Source: Epiperipatus broadwayi
Taxonomy: Eukaryota; Onychophora; Udeonychophora; Euonychophora; Peripatidae
Assembly: GCA_028023455.1 (NCBI GenBank)
Contig: JAQFVV010000036.1
Location: 9,104,719-9,168,718, forward strand
Direction of reading: 5' to 3'
Length of the DNA stretch: 64,000 nt
In this document: one piece after another, positions 31,910 to 43,813 of the stretch
How positions within the stretch are numbered: the stretch's first letter is position 1
Layout: each line of letters opens with the position of its first letter
Translations under genes and position numbers: made by a program
The notes under the pieces: generated by a model
Databases searched by the model: none
Told to the model about the DNA's origin: nothing
The model's input: only the letters and a program-made list of their open reading frames with translations

Positions 31910-32775
31910 CCCTAATATGTTAAGATTTTATTTAGTTAAAAAAAATCAAGATTTACCTCCTTCCCTTTTCTACTATTTAAAATAATTCAATCCCACCTTC
32001 ATGTATTTTACAACAACAGAGAATATTTAAGCTTATGATATTTTAAGAGTATGAAAAAATAAAAGAAAGCTAGCAGTTATAGAAAACAACTAATAGGTCA
32101 CCTTTTCAGAAATGAATAACTAATATTTTAAAATTCCAAAGTGTTAATTAGCCTAAGTTCTGGATTCATCCTGGGTAGAATCCAGATTTAAACAAATAAC
32201 AAATTTTTACACTAAAGCATAAACAAAATGTTGATGTAAAAACAATCTGGCGAGTGTATTAATTAATAATGTATTATATTTTAAGAGGATGTTAATAACC
32301 TTGATTCATGAAGGTTTACTTAAAAAGAAAGAAAAGATTTTAGAAATTCAACTCGTCAGATTATTTGAGATTGACATATTAATAATAAAAGCATATATAT
32401 AAAATCAAGTAATAAATAACTATAAATAAATGACCACACCAAAATTAAAGAACGTTAAAGCATATGAGAGAAAATCAGATTTATAGAAATTATTTAAGAG
32501 CAATTTAGATATTATAATAGAAATAAAGTTAAATAATACATTAGGAGAAGTCTTGATAATAGAGTTTGAGATTAGATAAACTAGCTTTATTTGTAGCTTG
32601 AAAATTTACCTTGCACCATTTTAAGGGTTCATATTTCAAAGTCTGCTCATGCATGACAATTGGTTCTTAAATAACAGCAAGCTTTCATTCAGCATTACAC
32701 AATTCTCCAGTCAGGCTTTTATTTCATTTTAGGGTAGCAGAATATTAGGGCAGCAGAAGACAACCCACAAGGCTC

Positions 32776-32857
32776 AGGAAAAGCTTTCTACTAGATCATT
32801 TTTAAGATTTCAAAGCAGGAAAAGCTTTCTACTAGATCATTTTTAAGATTTCAAAGC
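32776..32857. repeat. 41-bp tandem duplication
   Basis: AGGAAAAGCTTTCTACTAG... through ATTTCAAAGC is repeated twice head to tail with a 41-bp period and no visible differences, so it is recent. Confidence 0.9.
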
Positions 32858-33501
32858 AGCATGAAATCTAGTAGCAATCACTTCTCTCAATAGTAGCTAA
32901 TCTATTAGTGATTTAAAATCTGTCCATTTTATACTCTTGCCCCGGTATTTGAAGAATGCTTTCATTTGTTATCTCTATCTCAAACATAATCTTTAATCTA
33001 ACAGAAATTTTACATTTCTTTGTCCATTGTTTTTGAAAGATGCAACTGTTAGATAACATTCCAAAAATATATTCAAATATATTTCCAGATTAGAAATAGA
33101 TTTGACAAAAATGTTTATAATGAAAGAAAATCTATAATCTTAATCCCCATTTTATTTTAAGTAAAAACTTTAATTAAAAATACCTTCCCCAGATTAAAAC
33201 AATAGTGTTTCCAACTCTTTAATTATTTTTCACAATTAACGATTGCATCTTCCATCTTGGATTTTATAAAATATACAGTTTAATAAGAAAAAGCAAGCAA
33301 TTTAAAAAGAAAAAGTTAAAAAAAATGACGTATAATAAAATATTAAAAAAAAAAATATCAATATTTTGTTAGTATTTTTCTCCTATATATATAAATATAT
33401 TTGAGCTGCACCTATATACTTTAATTTAATAAAAAAAATTAATAATAATTTTAAAATAATGTTATTTAAATGTTAAAATTTTATAACTTAGACATGCATC
33501 T

Positions 33502-33505
<4 letters not shown>

Positions 33506-33587
<82 letters not shown>
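33506..33587. repeat. (TA)n microsatellite (empty site of gypsy element 2 in copy 1)
   Basis: About 41 TA units between GCATCTCAAA and ACACATGCCAAATGG. The homologous position in copy 2 of repeat R holds gypsy element 2, so this tract represents the unoccupied target. Confidence 0.85.
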
Positions 33588-33592
<5 letters not shown>

Positions 33593-33690
33593 GCCAAATG
33601 GAGTAAAATGGGATATAGGGTTTGAATACAGGTGAGTAGATGGAACTATGAAGCTCAATTTTAAGCTAAGATTGATTGCTTCAATATATA

Positions 33691-35193
33691 TATATATATA
33701 TGATTTAACCTGGCTCAGAGACAAAGGTAAAGGGTTCAAACCTCACCCATACCTCTACTAGAGATCATATCTAAGTGACTCACTCCCTTTACCTCACAAG
33801 AGTTAATTTTCTTAATGTAGCTTAGTGGTCAGGTAGAGACAATACTCTTAGGAATCCTAATATGTGATGATCAGATTTAAGCATAAAATAATGTGTCTCG
33901 GTTATATAAGAGGGAGTGGATAGCTGAAGAAAGCTTGAAAATCTTTGTTCAAACCCCTTTGATTATATCTAAATTCAGTATATATATATTTGAAATCAAA
34001 TTAAGTCTGTAATTTTTTTTCATTATGTGCAAGTCACCATTAGTTATTATAACTGTAATCAAATGCGAAGTATTTAAATGAAAAGTGAAAGAAATAAGAC
34101 TAATGTATATTTGCAATAACTTGAAATAAAAGTCAAGTTTTTTTTTTTTTTTGTATTAATTAGGTTTAAAGAATTTGATTTTCTTTTTCGAAGAATTTTA
34201 TCATTTATAAGATTTTAGATATTTGCATAGATATTTGTATTACCCTGTAGTGTCATTTTATAAGATTTTTGAAATAATACTAGAGAATATGAATCAGGAA
34301 TAAGCACTTTATTCGACATCAAATTTTAGAATGAATAGTAAAATAAAATATGTACAGAGTTAGTTGAATCTCTTGCATTGGTGTTAACATATTTACAAGT
34401 ATATAGCATTAACTCCTCTTGACTCTTTCTAGATTGAAGATTACTTTCCTAAAGAAAGAAAAAAAAATATGTTAGAAGTTAAGTAAATATTTACAACTAC
34501 GCATAATCCTACACAGAAATTATTAGTTAACAAATATTTATATGCACCATTGCATCTATTTGTCAAGTATTATAATATATTGACACCAGAATATTATTAT
34601 TACAGTGAAAAAAGTAAAAAAGCTTAATTTTGTAAAGCTACTCCACCTAAACATCAGTATAAATTAAAATAAGGACACAAGAAACAATAACACAATTTTT
34701 ATGATTTGAAAATGATTTTGAAATATACAGCCCATTTCAGAATAAACTTATCCTTTCCTACAGCTTTTTTTTTTTTATTAATTGTTCATTGTTCCAAAAA
34801 ATACCTTAATAGAGATATGATGGTATTGACAGAAAGAAAACAATAGCAAAAATAAAATTTTGATTATAAAAATTAGTTTAAGTTTAAATCCACAGGCTTG
34901 TATTAGAATTAAAATTTTTTAAATTTTATATCAAAATAAACTCAAGAGAAAAAAAGCTATTATTTGATACTATAGCACAGTAATTTAATCTTAGCTTTGT
35001 TGGCGTGTACTGTTGCTTTTTTTTAGTAAAACCAATGCTTATCATGTCTCTAGTTAATATTAACTTCAACCTTCAGAACTTCCTTATTTATTTCTTCCTT
35101 ATCGTTTCTATTCATTAATTCTTGACCTCTCACACTTAATATCTAATGCTTTTAATTTTCCTTCTATATCCTTTACCTCTCCCCTTCTTCTCT
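33691..35193. other. Non-coding stretch with tRNA-like patches
   Basis: No gene. AAGGGTTCAAACCTCACC (about 33728) and TAGCTTAGTGGTCAGGTAG (about 33820) resemble B and A boxes of tRNA-derived SINEs, but they are in the wrong order for one unit. Similar wording (TATAGCTGAAG...TTCAAATTCCCC) occurs near 55090-55130. The remainder is AT-rich. Confidence 0.3.
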
Positions 35194-35577
35194 TTAGCTA
35201 GCTATCTCCATTGCACTACTGAGTGTCATCAACATCTCATCACTCCCCATTCTATCGTTCTTATCTACATTTTCCTCAATTTCTCCTGACTTTCTTTTTA
35301 AACTATCTCCATTTACAAAACCATTTTTCTTCATTTCTTTTATCACATTATCTACACAACCATACACTTTTATATTCCTCCTAGTTTTATTTAAGCACTG
35401 CAGATAGAAAAGCTTACTACATACTCTACATGCTACCAAAGCATGTCTTGTTTCTTTCTGATCATCATACATACATTGGGATATATATACATGTGCTCCA
35501 TATTTCCTTATTTTTCCAATTCCGTACTCTATATTTAAACTTGTGATTTTTCTACCACTGTCTAAACGTCTATACAA
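35194..35577 (-). CDS. 127-aa frame with Cys-rich knuckle (possible non-LTR ORF1 remnant)
   Basis: An open minus-strand frame with non-random composition. Residues about 47-66 read ALVACRVCSKLFYLQCLNKT, resembling one half of a PHD-type zinc finger, but the usual His is Tyr. It is followed by a Lys/Glu-rich helical tail (MKKNGFVNGDSLKRKSGEIE) and a stop. More Lys/Glu-rich potential follows after the stop on the same strand. PHD-like fingers plus coiled coil occur in ORF1 proteins of some non-LTR retrotransposons, and that is my best guess. A degraded host zinc-finger gene cannot be excluded. No RT is found downstream. Confidence 0.35.
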   Translation of the reverse strand: MYRRLDSGRKITSLNIEYGIGKIRKYGAHVYISQCMYDDQKETRHALVACRVCSKLFYLQCLNKTRRNIKVYGCVDNVIKEMKKNGFVNGDSLKRKSGEIEENVDKNDRMGSDEMLMTLSSAMEIAS

Positions 35578-35746
35578 TGTTGTTTTCTTTTTTATATTGG
35601 AGAATGATAAACATGTGCTCTCCTAAACCTCACACCTCAACCTTAGCCCTCTTTCTCCAAATAAATCACTCTCACTTAAAATATTTTTATTAGCAACAAA
35701 ACAATCTTATGTAGATTTTAGTTTTTAAAGCGTCATTACAATAAAC

Positions 35747-35750
<4 letters not shown>

Positions 35751-35825
<75 letters not shown>

Positions 35826-36290
35826 TACCCATAATCTTATTCAAAGAATTGAGTGTGTACAAGTTATTACCCTAAGCTTCGAGTAGATATATTTATGAGC
35901 AAAGGCCGAAGCCCCTTTCAAGTGCCAATCTTATCCATTAATAAGAATTATACCTCTCGAAAGTGCAAAACAAAAGTTCCAATGGACATTCTTTGGGTAT
36001 CTAAATCCGTAGCTCAATCTCGAGGGTCTGGGAAAACAATGTCTATCGGGAGAACAAACCTATGGTGATCTTATTAAGAGGCATCATATATATATATATA
36101 TATATCATTATAATTTCTATCTAAATCCAATCCTATTACAATAGCCCACCAGTTAACAGAACCCCAGAATGCAAATAATATATATATAAGTTGTAATTAT
36201 ATTCTAAGATTTATTAGCATACGTATACAATATCTCAATATCTTAAGCATACAAGTCATTCATTCCGATATATATATATATATATATATA
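35751..36290. repeat. (TA)n tracts bracketing a 260-bp unit
   Basis: (TA)n runs at 35751-35821 and 36086-36105 bracket a sequence of unknown origin (AAAGGCCGAAGCCCC, then CTCTCGAAAGTGC). A third run at about 36270-36290 precedes the possible LTR at 36291. No gene supported. Confidence 0.5.
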
Positions 36291-37445
36291 TTAACGAAAG
36301 AGTGTGATTACACATCAGAGTTGTATCTTATTAAATAATTTAAAAAATTATTAATTACTTTATTTAAATTGAAATAACACATTTCTTAAGCCATTACTAA
36401 ATGTTCATTTAATGCAGATTAAGAAAAGGTCAAAGTTACCTCTTAATAGAAAATGTTCACATGGTCAAGGCTAATAATCTGTAAGCTTACGGTCTAGAGA
36501 AGATGTTGGTTTTAACGAAAGTTGTTGATCCGAACGATGATGACAGGCTCTGAAATATTCTGCCCAAAACAATCCATACTAGAGGTTAAGTAGATGAGTT
36601 TGACTTGATTGTGAGAGGTTCTAGTTGTTTAGAGTTCTGTGGCCATTACACTTGGTTGACTAAACGGCAAATCCATAAATAAAGTTCAGGTGGGTCCCAC
36701 AATAGCTGTCCACTGAGCGGTCTAATGCACCCACATGATTATTTTTACCCCCTCATGTTGACAGAGTACATTATGAATAAATTTTCTTAATTAATAATTA
36801 GGTTAATCAGTTTATTCTTCTTTCTCTCTTCCCTTTATCACTTCACTGCTTTTTTCTAATTTTAAATCACCACTAAATCACTGAGAAAAAAATATATAGT
36901 TCTTTTCTTTAATGCTCTTTAACCTCACTTTTCATCTCTATTCATACACCCGTGACCAGATCTCAAGAATGCTTTTAACTTTCATTGTTTTAAAAATACT
37001 AACTTGACCAGTTCTAAGAATTCTGGTGGACAGTCATTAACTGAAACCGCCCTGCGGCACAACTTTCAATTCTATTTATTATTCTCCAGCCTTATATATG
37101 TTTAATGGGTTTTGATTAAGAAACACATGTTATCATTGACATTTAATCTATCTTACGATATTAATAAACAAAATATATATTTAAAACACGAATAAATAAA
37201 AAAAATAACACAACTCTACAATCTCACATATAAATCTGATAGTAATTCTCACAGATCATAGTATCACGTACAACAAATATATATATATATATATACATTC
37301 ATACCTTTAATTGATTAACATACTCCAATCATATTCTTTTGTAACAGGGTTCGAATGACTATTTATATATTTTATCGCATCAACCTATTTAATTCACAAC
37401 AACACTGGCAATTAACCCCGTATTCGAACCCAGCTACTGTTACAA
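36291..37445 (+). mobile_element. Possible solo LTR
   Basis: This tract of about 1.15 kb begins TTAACGAAAGAG directly after (TA)n and ends CTACTGTTACA directly before ATATATGTATATATA. The CTGTTACA end next to TA repeats copies the signature of gypsy element 1 LTRs, and the start would be TG mutated to TT. No second copy is present in the window, so this rests on the ends alone. Confidence 0.35.
37342..37445. repeat. Small fold-back, TGTAACAG...CTGTTACA
   Basis: TGTAACAGGGTTCGAATGA at the left is answered by TATTCGAACCCAGCTACTGTTACA at the right, an imperfect inverted repeat of about 24 bp around an 60-bp core. It could be a small independent element or a stem at the LTR end. Confidence 0.5.
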
Positions 37446-38117
37446 TATATGTATATATATAATCACCAAGATTTTTCATTAATCCTTGCAAATCCAATTA
37501 AATCTATTTCTCTTTGATCGTTAACTTGTATATTTGACCTGCAACATTTAAGACCTGCACTGATAACTTTCTAATCTTGTGATCTGACCAAATTATGTGT
37601 ACAGTGGAACTTGTACAAAGTTAAAATGATCAATTCGTCAAAACGGCCATGTATGTATTTTTTGCAAGATTTACAAAGATATCAGCAGTCTGAATCGTAT
37701 GTGAGCGAGAAACTAATAAGCGACAGTAATTGCACCAAACTGAATCTGAATAAGTACATTTATAATAAAACTAAATAATATAAATTTCACACAAAAGTTA
37801 TTAAATATGACATGGCATCATGCAATTCCCAAAAGTTACTCCAAATATAGATATTTAAGCCTCTCATAAAATTGCAGAACAGTCATTAAAGCAAAATGGG
37901 CAAAAACAAAAAAATATTAATTAATTACTATGTCTATAAAATATTAGCATGTCTAAATATATCTATATTTGGCATGGAATTACAAAACACTTAAAATGAA
38001 AACATACAGTATAATATATAAGAGGAATTGTTTTAAGAGAAAAAAATTTTGTACCAAAATGGAAGCTTAAAGAGTTAATTTTTATTTTTCAAAATGGAGA
38101 CTTAATACGCGATTCAT

Positions 38118-38630
38118 ATAAAACTGTTAACCGGCAGTTTGTAATTCAGCAGTTTTATATGCTTTCCAACAGTCCAAATAAAATGTCGATTCTTCTTCCA
38201 CAATTTGGTTGATGGCTTTCATCGTTGCCACTGTTCTATCATAAATCTCATGATGAAACACTGGGTCTCTCTTTACATGCCATCTAACATCCATCCTAGA
38301 AGAATTTGTTCAGCTTGGTTTTTTTTGTGCAAAAGGCTCTCTTCAATTTGAATGATTTTTTAAGGCCCTCCAATGTTCATTTCTCTTGCCCTATTATATT
38401 GGAACAAACTTCCTGCATATAGTCATCTCAATCTATTACAGCTCTGTTTTCTACCATTCTATGGATGTTAATCTGTGAGCCCGGCTGTAAATGTACCAGA
38501 TGGCTGTCAAAATGGAATTCTGGAACCCTTCAATCATGTTCCCTTATGAAGGACTATTTTTATTACACCCTCGAATGCCACAATGTCATTGCGTGTCCAA
38601 AGAGTGGATGTATTTGACAGCACTGACCTT
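38118..38630 (-). pseudogene. Merlin-type (IS1016/ISXO2-like) transposase relic
   Basis: Minus-strand translation in shifting frames gives the family pattern in order: a Cys-rich patch and NSILTAIWYIYSRAHR, IDWDDYMQEVC, then IGGP followed by KIIQIEESLLHKK (normally the first catalytic Asp of an IDES motif, here Glu), QILLGWMLDGM, RETQCFIM, and STFYLDCWKAYKTAEL with the second catalytic Asp. The C-terminal NH...DP..GAHTQ.IE block is missing, since the sequence ends near 38118. Several stops and frameshifts make it dead. In eukaryotes this transposase belongs to Merlin DNA transposons. No terminal inverted repeats or target duplication were found. Confidence 0.7.
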
Positions 38631-38660
38631 GATAGTGGGTAAACTCAAAATGTTCATTAT

Positions 38661-39654
38661 TTTTTGTACTGTTTAAAGAAGAAAAATGTAGTATTAATAA
38701 GAAAATGGAAAAGTAAATTAGCACTAATGTTAAAAAAACACTTTGAGAAAAACTTGTCCGAATGAAATCTGGACAATAAATGAAAGAGTAAAATGATCAC
38801 GATGAGATGAGATCTGGATGAGATCAGGGGATTTATTTGATAGGATTATAAATATGAAAAAGCGTAGCATGTCTCCTGCATTACAAAGATTTAATATGTA
38901 AGTAATCTTAAAATAAACAAACCTTAACTTATCTTGCAAGCAAAAATCAGCCATACCAGTGCATAGGCGATAGCTAGCTTATCATGATTGCCATCTTCAG
39001 GGAAAATTTCAAAATAATAGTGTCATTATTGAAAAATGAAATTTCAGTGTTTTAATTTATTATGTTTGTATTCCTGCATGCATCTACCTTTCTAAAAACT
39101 GTCCATACCAATAGCACCATTCAATCTTCCAAAGAAATCATAAAAGCAAAAGGACCTCTGAAGTTCAAACTAAATCCAGCTGTAAAACTGGAAAATAGAT
39201 TTTTCTCCAGAATTTTACAAATGCCTAAATTCCTCTGTGAATATTCACATTATTCGTACTATACAAATAAAAATAAGCTATAGAATAGAAAATTTAAAAT
39301 ATAAATTAATAAAGCACAAATAAACTTACCCCACCACGGTTCTAACAAAATAAATAAAAATTATTGTACATAATTATTACTTTAATCATATATATTTACA
39401 TAAACTCTAAATAAATCTTAGAAAAATGTAATATTTTAACTATTGATACTTAAGTATTTCAATGATAAGTTTTTTTAGATTTTAACTTAATAATAAAATT
39501 ATTAAATAAATATAGACATTTTTAAAATAAAGTTTGCATACTAATATTATACACAAAGCTTTAAGACACACAAAGCTATTTAAAAATGAAAAAAATATAA
39601 TTACTTAATTACCCAATAGTTATCAATTAAGACATTTTTTTCTCTTCATTATAC
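38661..39654. other. Non-coding AT-rich stretch
   Basis: Nothing recognisable. The short ORFs at 38730-38954 and 39062-39283 have no motif and low coding character. Confidence 0.4.
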
Positions 39655-40025
39655 AGCGCTAAGTATGGAGAGATGCATATTGGGAGTAACAAGAAGAGAT
39701 CGAAAACGCAATATATGGGTAAGAGAACAAACAGGTGTTACTGACTTCATTGAAAAAATTAAAAGACTGAAGTGGAGTTGGGCTGGACATATTTCTAAAA
39801 GAGATGATAATAGATGGACTACTGAAATCTTAAACTGGATTCCAAGAGATTGTAAAAGACCCAGGAAGAGACCACATGTTAGATGGATGGATGAAATAAT
39901 AAAGTGTGCAGGGGTGATGTGGAGAAGAGAAGTTAAAGATCGTTGGAGATGGATTGAACTTGGAGATACCTTCATCCTGCATTGAATTGATAATGATTGT
40001 TGTTGTTGATGATGATGATGACTTA
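39655..40025 (+). mobile_element. RTE-type non-LTR retrotransposon 3' end
   Basis: An open frame of 106 aa (39665-39985) matches the C-terminal tail of RTE-type endonuclease-reverse transcriptases: MERCILGVTRRDR, then LKWSWAGHISKRDD, a PR..RKRPHVRWMDEI-like block, and a W..ELGDTF end. No endonuclease or polymerase motifs precede it, so the copy is strongly 5'-truncated, as usual for target-primed insertion. Shortly after the stop come (TTG)n and (ATG)n runs (39998-40020), a simple-repeat tail typical of RTE elements. The open reading frame suggests modest age. The minus-strand ORFs over it are antisense. Confidence 0.8.
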
Positions 40026-40913
40026 GCCATGCTTATAACGCTACATTTTCGTTATCATTTTTAGGCAATAAATATAGGGGCATGTTTTTGATTCTAAAAT
40101 TTAAAGTTAGTTTGCAAAGAGCATAATGAAAGGAAATTTACAATAAAAAAGAAATTTGTTTATTCAGTTGAGATATATTGGACCATAAATAATTAAATGT
40201 AGAAAATTATATATTAAATTTATTATATGTCTTTGAAAAGAGTCGTATATCCAAAAACGAGACATCATATGTAACATTTTAATAGCTACTTTTCTACATT
40301 TAAGCAAAAAGCATTTATTATATTGATTTTAGAATCAATGATAGACATATAGCCATAGTAAGGAAAAACATCTTGGGAGATAAAAAACAAAATTAGAACT
40401 TTCTACTAGTATTTAAAAGATAAAACTTAAAACGCCCTTTCTTTTATAGATTAACTTTGCATTTAAAATTTCATACTAAATGTAAAATATCATTAATGAA
40501 ATCTAAAGTAACTTACCGAATAATAATTCTACCATTTCTAATAGACAAAAAAAAGGACTTATTAATGAACAATTTTTAAAAAATAAATACAGCAATATCA
40601 TTACTTCAATTGATTAAATTCCCAGTGACTTTACAAAATTTGTATTATTATACATAAAATTAATAAAAGGCATCAAATACAACTTTTACAAAATCACAAA
40701 TAACTTACCGAATTTCATTGGGGGATCTCCTAACAAAAATAAATCAAAATTAATACAAAATCTTCTGGTTTAAGTTTAAATTTTTTTTAATCATATATAT
40801 TTCCATAGAATGTAAACAAAAGTTAAAAAAATGTATTTTACTTCATACTCAAGAATTTTAAAGAGAATATTTAATGTGCTAATTTTAACTTTAAAATAAA
40901 ATTATTCAACATA
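40026..40913. other. Non-coding AT-rich stretch
   Basis: No gene and no clear repeat beyond short A-runs. A phrase similar to 49.56 kb (AACGCTACATTTTCGTTAT and AATGCTACATTTTCATTAT) hints at another dispersed repeat spanning about 40040-40150. Confidence 0.35.
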
Positions 40914-41013
40914 TTGAAGCAGTCAATCTTAGTTTAAGATTGAGCTTCATAGTTCCATCTACTAACCTGTATTCAAACCCTATATTCCATCCTGCTCCTT
41001 TTGTCGTGTATAT
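40914..41013 (-). repeat. Repeat unit R, copy 2, left end fragment
   Basis: Reverse complement of 33590-33690 (GAGCTTCATAGTTCCATCTA, then CCTGTATTCAAACCCTATAT). Together with 46333-49375 it forms copy 2, and the two pieces are separated by gypsy element 2. Confidence 0.8.
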
Positions 41014-41457
41014 TAAATCGGATTGATATCTGATTCAAGGATTTTACTGCCACAATTAAAAACTTAAGTTTTGTTAAATCTTATCTAATGTTAAATTTTT
41101 TATTATTATTTAAAAAGAGTATGTGTATTAAAACACCTACTCGTTTATATTTCAAATAGATCGTTTTAATGTTTTTAAAATTGTTTTTAAAATAGTTTTC
41201 TTATGCCGCTTGTTTTTACTTTTTTTTAAAAAATCAATTTGATTAAAAACAAGCTGGCTAGCTAATTACATTCCTGTTGCTTTTATTTTAATCATTGTAA
41301 ACTCATTATAAAAAGTGGAGGTTTGATTTGTGTTGTTTTTGTTTCAATAATCCCTGGGTACAATTCTTAGATTACATTGAGCTGGAGACTAATATTTGCC
41401 CTGCCTAAGGTGTAGAATTCAACAACAAGGCTAGTTTTTGCAGGAAAGGGAGCAAGG

Positions 41458-41465
41458 TATAAATA
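41458..41465 (+). promoter_or_regulatory. TATA box of LTR element 2
   Basis: TATAAATA in the context AGGTATAAATAGCCCCGG, an excellent core promoter. Transcription would start about 25-30 bases downstream, near 41490. The 3' LTR lacks this region. Confidence 0.6.
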
Positions 41466-42542
41466 GCCCCGGAGATTTGGAGAGTTATTATTTATTCTTA
41501 ACTAGACAAGCTGTTCTCAAGTGAAAGTTCATATTTTATACACACTTTGATTGCAGCCTGTTGTGATCAAGAGTTTTGATAGCAGTTCGGACATTTAATT
41601 TCTGCTAAAAACTTACAATTATTAGTAGACTTTGTTGCTGTACAAGATGTCAAAATCTACCGCTCTGAGTTTTGCCATTATCAGGATGTCTTGCTAACTT
41701 AACTCAAAACACAGATCCATTCCTGACAACTCTCCTTCAATCTTGCTATGAACACCCTAAAATAAACAAAACTCCATTGCCTCTACCTTGCCACTGCCAA
41801 AGGACCTGAAAATGGACTAAAATAAACATGCGCACTCTACGCAAACTGTGATATATCATAAGGTACAATTTTCTTTTATTCTTCCTAGGGTAAATTTCTT
41901 TTCATTAAATATCTGCTAAATCTAATTATAAATCTGTACTCATAAGCAATATTTAGCCTCATTTTTAATATTTGCAGTGTTTTCTTGTATTTTGTAGTGG
42001 GTCTTGGAATCTTAGTTTTAAGATTCCCAAATTTGCTTTCAATTTTTGTTTATTGGATAGTCACGAGTGAGTTTTTATATTTTTATGCCTAACTTTTACT
42101 AAATGTGTTAGCAGTCGTGTATATTTTAAATGCTTACCTGTAATTATTTTAGTAGCCCATAATTAATTTTAAATACTGTGTTTGTGCTTTTGCAAATTAC
42201 CAAAATCTTTTGGCTGGTGACTTGATTTTCCTAGTCATCCGCAGGTGGGAATTTAGTTTCTTCATTTCTTGTGTCCTGAAAGTGAAAACTAGAATTGTTT
42301 TTGCTTTGTAATTTTATAAGTCACCAGCAAGAAGATAATATTTATTCTTTTGTAAATTGCAGGTGAGAGAGACTTTCACTTTTAAAGTATTTAAAGCTTT
42401 AATATTTTCATACTCATGTGCACTCTCCGATAGATTTATTTTGTATTTACGTGTGGCTTTATATTTATCAGAGCGTGTACTCAGAAGTTGTTTCCTAAAG
42501 TTATTTCTTAATTATAATTATTTGTAATCCATTTTCTTTAAT

Positions 42543-42575
42543 NNNNNNNNNNNNNNNNNNNNNNNNNNNNNNNNN
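42543..42575. other. Assembly gap (33 N)
   Basis: Unknown bases inside the 5' LTR. The aligned part of the 3' LTR (about 45625-45680) has roughly 50 bases here, including GGGGCAGTCG, so the gap is short and its size estimate is slightly low. Confidence 0.95.
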
Positions 42576-43813
42576 TCAGACCTTTCATTATGATTCTTAG
42601 AGTAATTTTTTCCAATCGTTTGGTTGGGATTCACCAGTTTTAATTGTTTATTTTCCTTTTGTTTTCAATCATATTTTTCGGTTGTTCTTGAGGTAAATCA
42701 ATCACCTTTATTTTAAAAGTAATAATAGGTGCAGCTTCTACCAACATATGACATTCGTGGTCCAACACATTTTTCGGGCCATGAAAAGCTCGCTGGTGCT
42801 GGTTTCAATGATTTATTTCAAGAATGTATTGTTTAAGTATCTGAAAGTGAAAATTAATGTTTGGGTGAATCCTCTACTGAATGAAATTGCTTCCTCCCTT
42901 TATAATTTGTTATTAGAAAATCAGTAGGTCTGCCAGAGCATTGCGTTAGTCTTTCTGGTACATGCCTGAGCTAATCCTATTTGTTAACTTATAAACTTTT
43001 CTTATACGTTATTCTTTTCTGAATGAAATTTTTGAAATTTGTTTAAACTTAATTTGGCTGATGTTTGTCTTGGTGCTTTTGTGTCTCAATTGTCTAAACA
43101 ATTTTGGATCTCTTGTTTCTCCCTGAGTCTAGTCAGCACAGACCACCATCATCATCCATTCTGATCACAGTAAATAAACTTTCCAGATATGTAGTGATCT
43201 GGTGGCTCCATCTGTGTCAAAATAGATCGAGTGTCCATTACACAGGATATACATTTTAGCACAGCCAACATAGAGCTTTGAGTTTACAAGCCCATGTGAG
43301 ATTTTGTTTAGACAATTGAGAAAGATTTCAGGTGTAAGAGATAAGATTTAGTAGGTGGGGGTCAGTGTTGTTAATTATCACAGGTATTGTTGGAGCAGTT
43401 TGTGTAGAAAGTGGTTCATTTTTTTATATGAAATAATTTAGAAGCAGTAAAAAGCGTATTTTCCAAAGAGTCTGTCAGAGTTAATTTTTTTTGAAGAGTG
43501 AAATATAGTTCATCTTTTTACTATGAAATAATTTAGAAACAGTAAAAAGTGTATTTTCTAAAAAGCCTGTCAGAATTAAATTGTGAAGAGTTAAATATAG
43601 TTCGTCTTTTTCAGACAAACAAATAAATAATAAATAGCATTCATTCAGAGTTAATGTTTGGAATTCAAAAGTATTTAAAAAAAATAGTTCATTGAGTTTT
43701 TGCATATAAATAATTAGTAAACAGGAAATAATTAATAAATAGAAAATAGCATCATATTCACTTTTAGATTAATTTTTTTAAAAAGTTAATAGTGAGTTTA
43801 GCCTTGTATAAAA

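Larger units (their letters stand above)
29834..33690 (+). repeat. Dispersed repeat unit R, copy 1 (with PLE insertion)
   Basis: A repeat of more than 3 kb bounded by (TA)n at both ends. It starts TTGTACCAGTCAAAACATG and ends GATTGCTTCAATATA. It is the inverted counterpart of 49375-46333 plus 41013-40914. Matching blocks include ATTAGTATGTGTGTGAATGA (30207 and 48.98 kb), CTTGGGCAGTGCTTA (30877 and 48.34 kb), and AACATTCCAAAAATATATTC (33054 and 46.82 kb). Relative to copy 2 it has gained 31111-31680, where the PLE palindrome sits in a (TA)n tract. It has no long frame. Several GGGTTCGAA-like B-box patches occur (about 31070 and 33630, and 33705 just past the right border), so tRNA-related ancestry is possible. 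Confidence 0.7.
41014..43242 (+). mobile_element. 5' LTR of gypsy element 2
   Basis: About 2.23 kb. The exact start is uncertain: TAAATCGGATTG at 41014 or TGATATC at 41024. It contains a TATA box and an assembly gap. The final segment GTGATCTGGTGGCTCCATCTGTG precedes CCATTACA. Compared with the 3' LTR it retains an extra 1.1 kb (about 41298-42413). Confidence 0.75.

Noticed and set aside
39649-40030. Minus-strand ORFs over the RTE tail
   Set aside because: The plus strand carries the recognisable RTE C-terminus. The minus frames are shadows.
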